Below, one piece after another: positions 35,392-44,002 of a stretch of DNA of 64,000 nt. Each line of letters starts with the position of its first letter. Position 1 is the first letter of the stretch. The notes beneath the pieces were generated by a model. That model saw only the letters and a program-made list of their open reading frames with translations. It was not told where the DNA came from and ran no database searches. Made by a program: the position numbers and the translations under genes. Where the stretch lies: assembly GCF_000718025.1 (NCBI RefSeq), contig NZ_JODS01000001.1, positions 372,001 to 436,000 of the forward strand, in the 5' to 3' direction. Source of the DNA: Kitasatospora purpeofusca. GTDB taxonomy: Bacteria; Actinomycetota; Actinomycetes; Streptomycetales; Streptomycetaceae.

Positions 35392-35975
35392 TACGCCGCG
35401 TCCAGCTCCGCCAGGAAGTCCAGCGCGACCGCCCAGGTCTGCTCCGCCGCCTCGGCGTCGTAGTCCGGCAGCTCCGGGTCGGTGAAGAGGTGCCCGGCGC
35501 CGCGGTAGCGGTGCACCTCGACGTCCGCGCCGGCCTTGCGCATCCCCAGGTACCAGGCGTTCAGCCAGTCCTCCGACTCGAACGGGTCCGGCTCGGCCAC
35601 GTGCAGCTGGACCGGGATCGCGGTGGCGGCGTCCTCGCGGATGTCCGAGGTGCCGTGCAGGAGCAGCAGACCGACGGCCTTCTCGTCGGCGAGCGCGAGG
35701 TTCTGGGCGAGCGAGCCACCGAGCGAGAAGCCGGCGTAGACGAGCGGTGTCCCGGCGCCCAGCAGCGGGGCCGCGGCCCCGACGGCCCGGCGCAGCAGTT
35801 CGTCGCTGCCGATCTCCTCCTTGTGGGCCATGGCCTCCTCGACGTCGTCGAAGGTCCGCCCGTCGAAGAAGTCGGGGGTGTGCACGGTGTGCCCGGCGGC
35901 GCGCAGCCGGTCGGCGGCGGCGTGGACCGCAGGGCGCAGGCCGTACACGGAGTGGAGGAGCAGGACGTGTGCCAC
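35391..35975 (-). CDS. Dienelactone hydrolase-like alpha/beta hydrolase
   Basis: A 194-residue cytosolic hydrolase. The nucleophile elbow is AGFSLGG with Ser84 instead of the cysteine of true dienelactone hydrolases; Asp130 (AEPDPF) and His162 (RGAGHLF) complete the triad. Conserved segments VLLLHSVYGLRP and VHTPDFFDGRTFDDVEEAM are visible. The start is the GTG at 35975 with AAGGAAG upstream. The TAG stop uses the last base of the MITE plus the flanking TA, so the insertion reset the C-terminus. The ending ALDFLAELDAA is near normal length. The substrate is unknown. Confidence 0.88.
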   Translation of the reverse strand: MAHVLLLHSVYGLRPAVHAAADRLRAAGHTVHTPDFFDGRTFDDVEEAMAHKEEIGSDELLRRAVGAAAPLLGAGTPLVYAGFSLGGSLAQNLALADEKAVGLLLLHGTSDIREDAATAIPVQLHVAEPDPFESEDWLNAWYLGMRKAGADVEVHRYRGAGHLFTDPELPDYDAEAAEQTWAVALDFLAELDAA

Positions 35976-36134
35976 GGGCGGGACTTCCTTGCGACGGGGG
36001 CCGGAACAGCCTCCCATCATCGCGCATGTCCGCCGGGTGACCGCGCCCACCCGGCGGGATGGCGGGACGTCACGTCGCGGTGAAGCGACAACGAACAGTC
36101 AGTTCAGCATATGGAACACTGCATTACCCGCCGG

Positions 36135-36140
36135 TAGCCT
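36135..36140 (+). promoter_or_regulatory. -10 box for leaderless phoD
   Basis: TAGCCT, then seven bases (GTCCGCC), then the GTG at 36148. The spacer is identical to that of the LON-domain gene at 16783. Confidence 0.6.
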
Positions 36141-36147
36141 GTCCGCC

Positions 36148-37803
36148 GTGACTGACCTTGTCAATGACATGACCGCCGCCCGCCCCCACCGACGCCAGGT
36201 GCTCAAGGCCACCGCCGTCGTCGCGGGCGCCGCCGCCCTACCGCTCGCCCTCGGCGCGACCGCCCAGGCCGCCACCGCCCCGCAGTTCCTCCACGGCGTC
36301 GCCTCGGGCGACCCGCTGCCCGACGGCATCCTGCTCTGGACCCGGGTCACCCCGGCCCCCGAGGCGGTGCCCGGCTCCGGCCTCGGCGCCGGCACCGAGG
36401 TCCGCTGGGAGATAGCCGCCGACAAGGGCTTCACCCGGATCGCCGCGAGCGGCACCGTGACCAGCGACGCCGCCACCGACCACACCGTCAAGGTGGACGT
36501 CCGCGGCCTCACCCCGGACAGCGCCTACTGGTACCGCTTCACCGCCGGCGCGACCGTCTCCCCCGTCGGCCGCACCCACACCACCCCGACCGCCGACGCC
36601 GCCCTCGACCGGCTCCGCTTCGGCGTCGCCTCCTGCGCCAACTGGGAGGCCGGCTACTTCTCCGCGTACCGCCACCTGGCGGCCCGCGGCGACCTCGACG
36701 CCTTCCTCTTCCTCGGCGACTACATCTACGAGTACAAGAGCGGCGAGTTCTGCGCCCGCGGCTCCGTGGTCCGCCCGCACGCCCCCGCCCACGAGATCCT
36801 CAGCCTCGCCGACTACCGCACCCGGCACGGCCGCTACAAGACGGACGAGGACCTCCAGGCGCTGCACGCGCAGATCCCGACCATCGCGATCTGGGACGAC
36901 CACGAGTTCGCCAACGACGCCTGGTCCGGCGGCGCCGAGAACCACACCCCGGGCACCGAGGGCGACTGGACGGCCCGGATGGCCGCCGCCAAGCAGGCCT
37001 ACTTCGAGTGGATGCCGGTCCGCCCGTCCATCGCCGGCACCACCTACCGCCGGCTGCGCTACGGCAAGCTCGCCGACCTGCACCTGATGGACCAGCGCTC
37101 GTTCCGCTCCCAGCAGGTCAAGGTCGGCAACGGCGACGTCGACTCGGCCGACCGCACCCTCACCGGCCGCGCCCAGATGGACTGGCTGAAGTCCGGCCTC
37201 GCCGCCTCCGACACCGCCTGGCGCCTGATCGGCAACGAGGTGATGATCTCCCCGGTCGCCCTCTTCTCGCTGCCGGACTACCTGCTGCGCCCGCTGGCCA
37301 AGCTGCTCGGCCTGCCCGGCGAGGGCCTGGCCGTCAACACCGACCAGTGGGACGGCTACACCCACGACCGCCGCGAGCTGCTCGGCCACCTGAAGTCGAA
37401 CGGCATCACCAACACGGTGTTCCTGACCGGCGACATCCACTCCGCCTGGGCCTCGGACGTCCCCGAGGAGGCCGCCACCTACCCGCTGTCGGGCAGCGTC
37501 GCCACCGAGTTCGTGGTCACCTCGGTCACCTCGGACAACGTCGACGACTTCCTCAAGGTCGCGCCGCAGACCCTCTCGCTGGTCGCCGCCGCCGCGATCA
37601 AGGGCGCCAACCGCCACGTCCAGTGGGTCGACCTCGACTCCCACGGCTACGGCGTCCTCGAGGTCACCCCGGCCCAGACCCAGATGGACTACTACGTCCT
37701 CTCCGACCGGACCCGCAAGGACGCCACCACCAAGTGGTCGCGCTCCTACCGCACCAGGTCCGGCACCCAGCAGGTCGAGCGGGTCTACTCCCCCGTCAAG
37801 TAG
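36148..37803 (+). CDS. phoD: Secreted alkaline phosphatase/phosphodiesterase PhoD
   Basis: A 551-residue exported phosphoesterase. The Tat signal peptide has twin arginines at 15-16 (HRRQVLKATAVVAGAAALP) and a cleavage-like AQAAT near residue 41. The mature enzyme shows LWTRVTP, the metal-site segments FGVASCANWEAGY, LFLGDYIYEY, WDDHEFANDAW and the late FLTGDIHSAWA, all hallmarks of the Fe/Ca-dependent PhoD family. It releases phosphate from organic esters outside the cell. PhoP control is usual in Streptomyces, but I see no convincing PHO box here. The GTG start is set by the -10 box; an ATG eight residues in is an alternative. Confidence 0.96.
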   Translation: MTDLVNDMTAARPHRRQVLKATAVVAGAAALPLALGATAQAATAPQFLHGVASGDPLPDGILLWTRVTPAPEAVPGSGLGAGTEVRWEIAADKGFTRIAASGTVTSDAATDHTVKVDVRGLTPDSAYWYRFTAGATVSPVGRTHTTPTADAALDRLRFGVASCANWEAGYFSAYRHLAARGDLDAFLFLGDYIYEYKSGEFCARGSVVRPHAPAHEILSLADYRTRHGRYKTDEDLQALHAQIPTIAIWDDHEFANDAWSGGAENHTPGTEGDWTARMAAAKQAYFEWMPVRPSIAGTTYRRLRYGKLADLHLMDQRSFRSQQVKVGNGDVDSADRTLTGRAQMDWLKSGLAASDTAWRLIGNEVMISPVALFSLPDYLLRPLAKLLGLPGEGLAVNTDQWDGYTHDRRELLGHLKSNGITNTVFLTGDIHSAWASDVPEEAATYPLSGSVATEFVVTSVTSDNVDDFLKVAPQTLSLVAAAAIKGANRHVQWVDLDSHGYGVLEVTPAQTQMDYYVLSDRTRKDATTKWSRSYRTRSGTQQVERVYSPVK

Positions 37804-37826
37804 CCCCGGAGCAGTCCCGCGAACGA

Positions 37827-37863
37827 CGGACCCCGCCCGCCGTCCCCCGGCGGGCGGGGTCCG
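37827..37863. terminator. Bidirectional terminator between phoD and the ABC permease
   Basis: A 16-bp perfect stem (CGGACCCCGCCCGCCG and its complement) with a 5-base loop separates the converging genes. Confidence 0.8.
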
Positions 37864-37888
37864 CCTCTCCCACGCCTCCCGAACCGCG

Positions 37889-38755
37889 CTACGACACCAC
37901 GTCCTTGCGCGCGAAGCCCCGGAACGCGAGCGCCAGCAGCACCACCGCGTAGGACAGCGACAGCGAGACCCCCTGCAGCATCCCGCCCCACTCCATCCGC
38001 GGCTGCAGCGCGTCCGCCCACGCCCACTGCCAGTGCGCCGGCAGCCAGGCCCGCAGGTCGCCCAGCGCGGTGATGGCGTCCAGCACCCCGGCGACGATCG
38101 AGGCGAACACCGCCCCGCCGACCGCCCCCAGCGGCGCGTCCGTGGCGGTCGAGAGCCAGAACGCCAGCGCCGCGATCACCACCTCGCTCAGGAACACGAA
38201 CGCCACCGCGACCGCCAGCCGGGGCAGCGCCTCGCCCGCGGTCAGGCTCGCCCCGGCCGGCAGCCGCAGGTCGCCCCAGCCGTACGCCGCCGTGCCGACC
38301 GCCAGCCCGACCAGCGGCAGCAGCACCACCGCCGCCGCCGAGAACAGCAGCCCGACCAGGAACTTGCGCATCAGCAGCCGCGCCCGCGGCACCGGCGCGG
38401 CCAGCAGGTACCGCAGCGAGGACCAGCTGGCCTCCGAGGCCACCGTGTCGCCGCAGAACAGCGCGACCGGGATCACCAGCATGAAGCCGGTGCCCATGAA
38501 GAGCATGGTGGTCGCGAAGTTCGGCCCGGACGAGGTCGCGAGCTCGATGAACGTGGTCCGGTCGGCCCGCCCGGGCGTCCCGGCCACCGCGAACGCCGCC
38601 AGCACCACCAGCGGCATCGCGGCCAGCACCCCGCCGATCACCATCGTGCGGCGCCGCCGCAGCTGGCGGACCACCTCGACCCGGAACGGCAGGGTCCGTC
38701 CGGGCCGGTAGCCGGCCGCGTGATCGGCCGACACCTCAGCAACCGCGGCACTCAC
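37889..38755 (-). CDS. ABC transporter permease partner of the fused hydrolase-ATPase
   Basis: A 288-residue ABC-2 type permease with six hydrophobic helices, among them TMVIGGVLAAMPLVVLAAFAV and TTMLFMGTGFMLVIPVALF. The loop GDTVASEASWSSLRYLLAAPVPRARLL is characteristic of ABC-2 export permeases, which load their substrate from the cytoplasmic side. The GTG start (38755) overlaps the upstream gene's stop by GTGA, so it must be made together with the hydrolase-ATPase fusion. The substrate is unknown; a peptide or lipid-linked compound would suit the hydrolase partner. Confidence 0.9.
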   Translation of the reverse strand: MSAAVAEVSADHAAGYRPGRTLPFRVEVVRQLRRRRTMVIGGVLAAMPLVVLAAFAVAGTPGRADRTTFIELATSSGPNFATTMLFMGTGFMLVIPVALFCGDTVASEASWSSLRYLLAAPVPRARLLMRKFLVGLLFSAAAVVLLPLVGLAVGTAAYGWGDLRLPAGASLTAGEALPRLAVAVAFVFLSEVVIAALAFWLSTATDAPLGAVGGAVFASIVAGVLDAITALGDLRAWLPAHWQWAWADALQPRMEWGGMLQGVSLSLSYAVVLLALAFRGFARKDVVS

Positions 38756-41583
38756 GCCGTACCTCCGATCAGCGACAGGAACGCGTCCTCCAGCCGGCGC
38801 TGCGGCCCGGCCGACTCCACCGGCACCCCGAGCCGCACCAGCTCGGCCAGCAGCCTGCTCGCCGCCATGCCGTCCAGCCCGACCAGCAGCCCGCCCTCCA
38901 CGGCCTCCGCCGTGCCGACCCCGTCCAGCGCGGCGACCTTGTCGGCCGCCGCCGCCAGCTCCACCGCGTCGTACGACGCCCCGGTGCCGATCAGCAGCTG
39001 CGTGCCCGCGCCGACGATCTCCGCGACCGCGCCCGTGGTGACCAGCCGGCCCCGGTCCATCACCACCAGGTCGGTGCAGCTCTGCTCGACCTCGGCCAGC
39101 AGGTGGCTGGAGACGATGACGGTCCGCCCGGCCGCCGCGTACCGGATCATCACCTCGCGCATCTCGCGGATCTGCGGCGGGTCGAGCCCGTTGGTCGGCT
39201 CGTCGAGGATCAACAGGTCCGGCAGCCCCAGCATGGCCTGGGCGATCGCCAGCCGCTGCCGCATGCCCTGCGAGTAGGTGCGCACCGCCCGGTCCAGCGC
39301 CTCGCCGAGCCCGGCGATGGCCAGCGCCTCGTCCAGGTGGGCGTCGGCCTCGGGACGGCCGGTGGCCTGCCAGTAGAGCCGCAGGTTGGCCCGCCCGGTG
39401 AGGTGCGGCAGGAAGCCGGCACCCTCGACGAAGGCGCCGACCCGGGAGAGCACGGGTGCCCCGGGCCGGATCAGATGGCCGAAGATCCTGATCTCGCCGG
39501 CGTCCGGCCGGATCAGCCCCATCAGCATCCGCAGCGTGGTGGTCTTCCCGGCGCCGTTCGGGCCGAGCAGGCCGAGCACCTGGCCCCGTTCCACCCGGAA
39601 GCCCAGCTCGCGGACGGCGTACCGGTCGGCGGCGCCCTTGTAGCGCTTGCTCAGACCGGTGATCACCAGCGGCACCCCGGCGAGCTCCGGGTCGTACGCG
39701 GGTCCGTGCGCGCGCCGCCCGGCCCTGGCCGCCCGCAGCCGCGGCACCAGCACCAGCCCGGCGGCCAGCGCGAGCGCGACCAGCGGCAGCACCCAGGTCC
39801 GGTTCGGCAGCGGCGCGGCCTCGGTGACCAGCCCGTCGACGGTGGGCAGGACGACCGGCCCGGTGACGGCCGCCCGGTAGGTGGCCGGCTCGACCGGCGA
39901 GGCGTACGCGAGGTCGGTGGAGGCGAGCACCAGCCGCAGCCGGTGCCCGGCGTCGAAGGTGTGGTCGACGGTGGGCAGCGCCACGGTGACGCTCCGGCCG
40001 TCGGGGGCGTCCGCCCCGGTCACCCGCAGCGGGGCGGACAGCTGCTGCGGCAGGCTCTGCTTGCCGTCGGGGGCGACGTCGTACAGCTTGGCGAAGAGCA
40101 CCGCGTCCGGCCGGTCGGCCCGGACCTTGACCGGCACCGTCGGCTGCCCGGTCAGGTGGACCGAGGAGTCCAGCGGCGCCGACTCGAAGGTGGCGAACTG
40201 GCCGGGGAAGTCAAGCGCGAGACCGGCGCCCAGCGCGGACACCTGGCCGAGCAGGCCGCCGAGGCCGGGCACGGCGGAGATGTTGGACGGCGCGCCGCCC
40301 GGCGGGTTGGCGAAGGCCTGCTCGGGAGCGCCGTCCGGGGCCTTCAGCTCGAACTGCCGCGAGCCGGTGCCGCCGAGGCCGGGGTAGCTGTCGGCGGTGG
40401 CGCCGCGCAGCACCGCCTGGAAGCCGGTGGAGTCGACCCCGCCGGTCCGGGTCACCCGGAACGCCGCGCCGGTGCCGGCCGCGCCGTCGCCCGCGCCCCC
40501 GGCACCCTTCAGATAGCGGTCGAACCAGGCCGTGACCCGGTCGTCCACCCGGTCGCTGGTGTCGGTCGCGCCGTCGTGCCCGCCCGCGAACCAGTCCACC
40601 GCCACCGGGGCGCCGTTGGCGGCCACCGCCTTGGCGATCGCGTCGCCCTGGTCGAGCGGGAACAGCGAGTCCTGCTGGCCCTGGACCACCAGCGTGGGCA
40701 CCTTGAGCCGGTCCGCGACCGACGAGGGGCTGGACCGGTCGAGCAGGGCCACGGCCTCCGGATCGGCGTGCCCGGCGGTCGCCACCCGGTCGTACATCCG
40801 GCACAGCTCGTCCAGGAACCGCCCGCAGCCGACCTGCCCGTCGCCCTGCTCGGGGGCGAGGGCCGGACGCGCCGCGCCGCCGGACGGGCCGAGCTCGCCC
40901 ACCGAACCGGTGGTGAAGAAGATCCCGGACCACAGCTTCTTGAACACGCCGTCGACCGCGCCCGAGCCGCGCACCCCCTGCGGGAACAGTGCGTCGGCCA
41001 GGTTCCACCAGGTGATCGCACTGGCCACGGCGTCGATCCGCCCGTCGTACGCGGAGCCGAGCAGCGCCACCGCGCCGCCGTAGGAGGCACCGGTGATGCC
41101 CACCCGGGGGTCGCCGGGCCCGTCCAGCTGGACCTCGGGGCGCTGCGCCAGCCAGTCGACCAGGTGCTTGACGTCCTCGACCTCGCGGTCCGGCGCGTTC
41201 AGCCCGATCTTCCCGCCGGAGCGGCCGAAGCCGCGCGCCGACCAGGTCAGCACCGCGTACCCCTGCCGGGCGAGCTTCTGGGCGCGCTCCCGCTCGCCCT
41301 CCTTGGAGCCGCCGAAGCCGTGCCCGAGCAGGACGGCGGGGCGCGGGCTGCTGCCGGTGGTGAAGAAGGAGGTGTCGAGCTGGACGATCTGCGAGCTGCC
41401 GGGGGTCTCGGCCATCGCGAGGAAGCGGTCCTCCTGGCGGACGGGCTGTTCGCCCCCGGCGGCTACGGCCGCGGCCGCTCCGACCCCGACGACGGCCGTC
41501 AGGGCCACCGCCCCGGCCACCAGTCTCCGTCCGGCGACCGTCCCACGGCCTCGCCACCGGCGCCACGCCCCACCGAGCTCCAT
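38752..41583 (-). CDS. Membrane fusion of a secreted S15/CocE-type hydrolase with an ABC ATPase
   Basis: A 943-residue fusion. Helix one (about 21-41) leads to an external alpha/beta hydrolase (80-390) with LLGHGFGGS, Ser167 in TGASYGG, an Asp in VVQGQQDSLFP and a His in FAGGHDGATD. A beta-rich domain (400-585) with FDAGHRLRLVLASTDLAY resembles the X-Pro dipeptidyl-peptidase C-terminal fold. Helix two (597-616) returns to the cytoplasm. There follows a complete ABC ATPase (637-943): Walker A GPNGAGKT, signature YSQGMRQRLA, Walker B LLILDEPTNGLD, switch SSHLL. Topology places the hydrolase outside and the ATPase inside. It is coupled to the permease gene by GTGA. The start is the ATG at 41583. 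Confidence 0.88.
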   Translation of the reverse strand: MELGGAWRRWRGRGTVAGRRLVAGAVALTAVVGVGAAAAVAAGGEQPVRQEDRFLAMAETPGSSQIVQLDTSFFTTGSSPRPAVLLGHGFGGSKEGERERAQKLARQGYAVLTWSARGFGRSGGKIGLNAPDREVEDVKHLVDWLAQRPEVQLDGPGDPRVGITGASYGGAVALLGSAYDGRIDAVASAITWWNLADALFPQGVRGSGAVDGVFKKLWSGIFFTTGSVGELGPSGGAARPALAPEQGDGQVGCGRFLDELCRMYDRVATAGHADPEAVALLDRSSPSSVADRLKVPTLVVQGQQDSLFPLDQGDAIAKAVAANGAPVAVDWFAGGHDGATDTSDRVDDRVTAWFDRYLKGAGGAGDGAAGTGAAFRVTRTGGVDSTGFQAVLRGATADSYPGLGGTGSRQFELKAPDGAPEQAFANPPGGAPSNISAVPGLGGLLGQVSALGAGLALDFPGQFATFESAPLDSSVHLTGQPTVPVKVRADRPDAVLFAKLYDVAPDGKQSLPQQLSAPLRVTGADAPDGRSVTVALPTVDHTFDAGHRLRLVLASTDLAYASPVEPATYRAAVTGPVVLPTVDGLVTEAAPLPNRTWVLPLVALALAAGLVLVPRLRAARAGRRAHGPAYDPELAGVPLVITGLSKRYKGAADRYAVRELGFRVERGQVLGLLGPNGAGKTTTLRMLMGLIRPDAGEIRIFGHLIRPGAPVLSRVGAFVEGAGFLPHLTGRANLRLYWQATGRPEADAHLDEALAIAGLGEALDRAVRTYSQGMRQRLAIAQAMLGLPDLLILDEPTNGLDPPQIREMREVMIRYAAAGRTVIVSSHLLAEVEQSCTDLVVMDRGRLVTTGAVAEIVGAGTQLLIGTGASYDAVELAAAADKVAALDGVGTAEAVEGGLLVGLDGMAASRLLAELVRLGVPVESAGPQRRLEDAFLSLIGGTA

Positions 41584-41658
41584 GGGCGTGATCGTAGTCG
41601 CCCCCGGAGTAGGCGTCCGATAAGAACAGCGGCCGCACGGCACCCGGGAACGCGCGAA

Positions 41659-41680
41659 CCCCCGGGAGCTCTCCCGGGGG
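41659..41680 (-). terminator. Palindromic hairpin after the GNAT gene
   Basis: CCCCCGGGAG-CT-CTCCCGGGGG, a 10-bp stem 28 bases past the GNAT stop. The 2-base loop means the inner pairs would open. Confidence 0.55.
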
Positions 41681-41707
41681 CCGCGCCCTGCCTGTCGTCC
41701 GCGGGCG

Positions 41708-42169
41708 CTACAGCACCCGGGTCATCGTCCGGTGCGGAATCCCGGCGTCGTCGTACACCGGTCCCTCCGCCGCGTACCCGAGGCGCTCGTAGAACCCGAG
41801 CGCCTGCACCTGGGCGTGCAGCTCCAGCTCGCCCGCCCCGCGCTCCCGCCCGGCGGCCTCGACGGCCCGCACGAGCTCGGCGCCGAGCCCGGTCCCCCGG
41901 GCGGTCTTCAGCACGGCGAGCCGACCGAGCAGCACCCGGCCGGCGACCCCGCCGGTGATCCCGAGCGCCTGCTCCCCGAAGATCAGCCGCGCCGTGCCGA
42001 CGGGCTCACCCTCCGGCCCGACCGCCAACAGGTGCTCCGAGGTGGGGTCGAGGTCGTCCCACTCCAGCTCCTCGGCGATCCCCTGCTCGACGATGAAGAC
42101 CTCCCGCCGGACCTCGTGCACCAGCGCGAGGTCGGCCTCTCCCCGCGCGACCCTGATCGTCACCGTCAT
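41708..42169 (-). CDS. GNAT family N-acetyltransferase
   Basis: A 153-residue acetyltransferase, ElaA/YitI-like. The CoA-binding motif appears as LLGRLAVLKTARGTGLGAELVRAV (R/QxxGxG/A as RGTGLG), after VGTARLIF. The end, GFYERLGYAAEGPVYDDAGIPHRTMTR, is characteristic of the ElaA subgroup. The substrate is unknown. The ATG at 42169 is the start. It lies between the RluD gene (upstream, separated by a minisatellite) and the hydrolase-ABC fusion. Confidence 0.9.
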   Translation of the reverse strand: MTVTIRVARGEADLALVHEVRREVFIVEQGIAEELEWDDLDPTSEHLLAVGPEGEPVGTARLIFGEQALGITGGVAGRVLLGRLAVLKTARGTGLGAELVRAVEAAGRERGAGELELHAQVQALGFYERLGYAAEGPVYDDAGIPHRTMTRVL

Positions 42170-42208
42170 CCCGCGTACTCCTCAGCTCTCCGACCCGACC
42201 CCGCAACC

Positions 42209-42259
42209 GGGCCCTGCGACAGGGCCCTGCGACAGGGCCCTGCGACAGGGCCCTGCGAC
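42209..42259. repeat. 13-bp minisatellite, four copies
   Basis: Four head-to-tail copies of GGGCCCTGCGACA (the last lacking the final A), all identical. The block lies between two direct copies of CTCAGCTCTCCGAC (42181-42194 and 42272-42285), the second of which is the end of the RluD coding region. Identical copies point to recent slippage. Confidence 0.9.
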
Positions 42260-42272
42260 CCGACCCCGCGAC

Positions 42273-43211
42273 TCAGCTCTCCGACGCGATGATGTCCAGC
42301 GCCTTCCGCAGGTCCGCGGGGTACTCGCTGGAGAACTGCACCCACTCGCCGTCCGACGGGTGCTCGAAGCCGAGCGAGACGGCGTGCAGCCACTGCCGGG
42401 TCAGCCCGAGCCGCTTGGCCAGGGTCGGGTCGGCCCCGTAGGTGATGTCGCCGACGCAGGGGTGGCGCAGCGCGGACATGTGCACCCGGATCTGGTGGGT
42501 GCGGCCGGTCTCCAGCTTGATGTCCATCAGCGAGGCGGCCCGGTAGGCCTCGATCAGGTCGTAGTGGGTGACGGACGGCTTGCCCTCGCGGGTGACCGCC
42601 CACTTCCAGTCCGCGCTGGGGTGGCGCCCGATCGGCGCGTCCACGGTGCCGCTGAGCGGGTCCGGGTGGCCCTGGACGAGCGTGTGGTACTTCTTCTCGG
42701 TCACCCGGTCGTGGAACTGCCGCTTGAGGTCGGTGTAGGCGCGCTCGGACTTGGCGACCACCATCAGCCCGGAGGTGCCGACGTCGAGCCGGTGCACGAC
42801 GCCCTGGCGCTCGGCGGCGCCGGAGGTCGAGATCCGGTAGCCGGCCGCGGCCAGCCCGCCGATCACGGTGGGGCCGGTCCAGCCCGGGCTCGGGTGCGCA
42901 GCGACGCCGACCGGCTTGTCGACGAGCACGATGTCGTCGTCGTCGTGGACGATGCGCATGCCGTCGACCGGTTCGGCGACGATCTGCACCGGCGCGGCGG
43001 GGGCCGGGATCTCGACCTCCAGCCAGGAGCCGGCGGTGACCCGGTCCGACTTGCCGGCGACGGCCCCGTCGAGCGTCACCTTGCCCTCGGCGGCCAGCTC
43101 GGCGGCCTTGGTCCGGGAGAAGCCGAACATCCGGGCGAGGGCGGCGTCGAGGCGTTCGCCCTCCAGGCCGTCGGGAACGGGGAGGCTTCGGGTCTGCGCT
43201 GCGGTACTCAC
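42273..43211 (-). CDS. rluD: RluA/RluD family pseudouridine synthase
   Basis: Isomerises uridine to pseudouridine in 23S rRNA, probably. It has 312 residues from the GTG at 43211 (VSTAAQTRSLPVPDG). An S4 RNA-binding domain (about 18-75) is followed by the catalytic domain, with VVHRLDVGTSGLMVVAK carrying catalytic Asp143. The closing motifs LETGRTHQIRVHMSALRHPCVGD are intact. A near-consensus -10 box (CATACT, 43219-43224) lies seven bases before the GTG, suggesting a leaderless message. It follows lspA as in other streptomycetes. The exact target among RluA/C/D is not decided by sequence alone. Confidence 0.93.
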   Translation of the reverse strand: MSTAAQTRSLPVPDGLEGERLDAALARMFGFSRTKAAELAAEGKVTLDGAVAGKSDRVTAGSWLEVEIPAPAAPVQIVAEPVDGMRIVHDDDDIVLVDKPVGVAAHPSPGWTGPTVIGGLAAAGYRISTSGAAERQGVVHRLDVGTSGLMVVAKSERAYTDLKRQFHDRVTEKKYHTLVQGHPDPLSGTVDAPIGRHPSADWKWAVTREGKPSVTHYDLIEAYRAASLMDIKLETGRTHQIRVHMSALRHPCVGDITYGADPTLAKRLGLTRQWLHAVSLGFEHPSDGEWVQFSSEYPADLRKALDIIASES

Positions 43212-43218
43212 CCGTACG

Positions 43219-43224
43219 AGTATG
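43219..43224 (-). promoter_or_regulatory. -10-like box before the rluD GTG
   Basis: CATACT, seven bases, then GTG. The first base deviates from TANNNT, so this is weaker than the other leaderless candidates. Confidence 0.4.
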
Positions 43225-43300
43225 CCGGACGCGCGGGCCCCCGCCCGCGCCATGCCCGGCGGGGAGCGGAGGCCGCCGCGCCCTGCTGGCCCTCGTCCGC

Positions 43301-44002
43301 CTACTGGTCCTTGTCCGCCTGCTCGCCCTTGTCCGCCTGCTGGTGCACGGTGCCGTCCGGGTTGCTGCCCCGGAAGGAGAGCAGGACGACCAGGATGCCG
43401 CCGCAGACGATCGCCGAGTCGGCGAGGTTGAAGACCGCGAAGTGCTGGACGGAGATGAAGTCGACCACGTGCCCGCGGAAGACGCCGGGCGAGCGGAACA
43501 GCCGGTCGGTCAGGTTGCCGAGCGCGCCGCCCAGCAGCAGGCCGAGCGCGATCGCCCAGGGGAGGCTGTAAAGCCGCCGGGCGATCCGCCAGATCACCAC
43601 GATGACCGCCGAGGCGATCATCGTGAAGACGACGGTCAGCGCCTGCCCCATGCCGAAGGCGGCGCCGGAGTTGCGGATCACCTGGAAGGTCACCACATCG
43701 CCGATCACCTTGATCGCCGAGTGGTTCTCCAGCCTGGCCACGACCAGCAGCTTGCTGCCGAAGTCGACCAGGAAGGCGAGCAGTGCGACGACCAGGAGCA
43801 CGCCGATCCGCCTGCGCCCCTTCGGCTCCTCCGCCGCGGCCGGCTCGACCGGCAGCGACGCCGGGGCCGACACCGGGACCGGCGCCGGAGAGGAGACCGG
43901 GGAAGAGACCGGAGCGGACGCGGGGGCCGCGGCCGCCTCGGGGGCCTCCGGCCGGGCCGGGGCCCCGTCACCGGGCCCGGCCACGTCCCCGGCCGGGGCC
44001 AC
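43301..44002 (-). CDS. lspA: Lipoprotein signal peptidase (signal peptidase II)
   Basis: Membrane aspartyl protease that removes signal peptides from prolipoproteins. Given as 233 residues from the GTG at 44002. The cytoplasmic N-terminus (1-62) is Ala/Pro/Ser-rich; four helices follow (about 65-81, 122-140, 146-163 and 190-210). The catalytic aspartates are Asp166 in GNLTDRLF and Asp195 in VFNLADSAIVCGG, and VIRNSGAAFGMG is the conserved loop. The C-terminal tail has a short repeat, QADKGEQADKDQ. Upstream, the frame still encodes AERIIST, which resembles other streptomycete LspA N-termini, but no usual start codon precedes it. Confidence 0.95.
   Translation of the reverse strand: MAPAGDVAGPGDGAPARPEAPEAAAAPASAPVSSPVSSPAPVPVSAPASLPVEPAAAEEPKGRRRIGVLLVVALLAFLVDFGSKLLVVARLENHSAIKVIGDVVTFQVIRNSGAAFGMGQALTVVFTMIASAVIVVIWRIARRLYSLPWAIALGLLLGGALGNLTDRLFRSPGVFRGHVVDFISVQHFAVFNLADSAIVCGGILVVLLSFRGSNPDGTVHQQADKGEQADKDQ

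Noticed and set aside
36080..36134. PHO box upstream of phoD
   Set aside because: Only one GTTCA core (36102-36106) is visible; the expected 11-base direct repeats are not, in either orientation.
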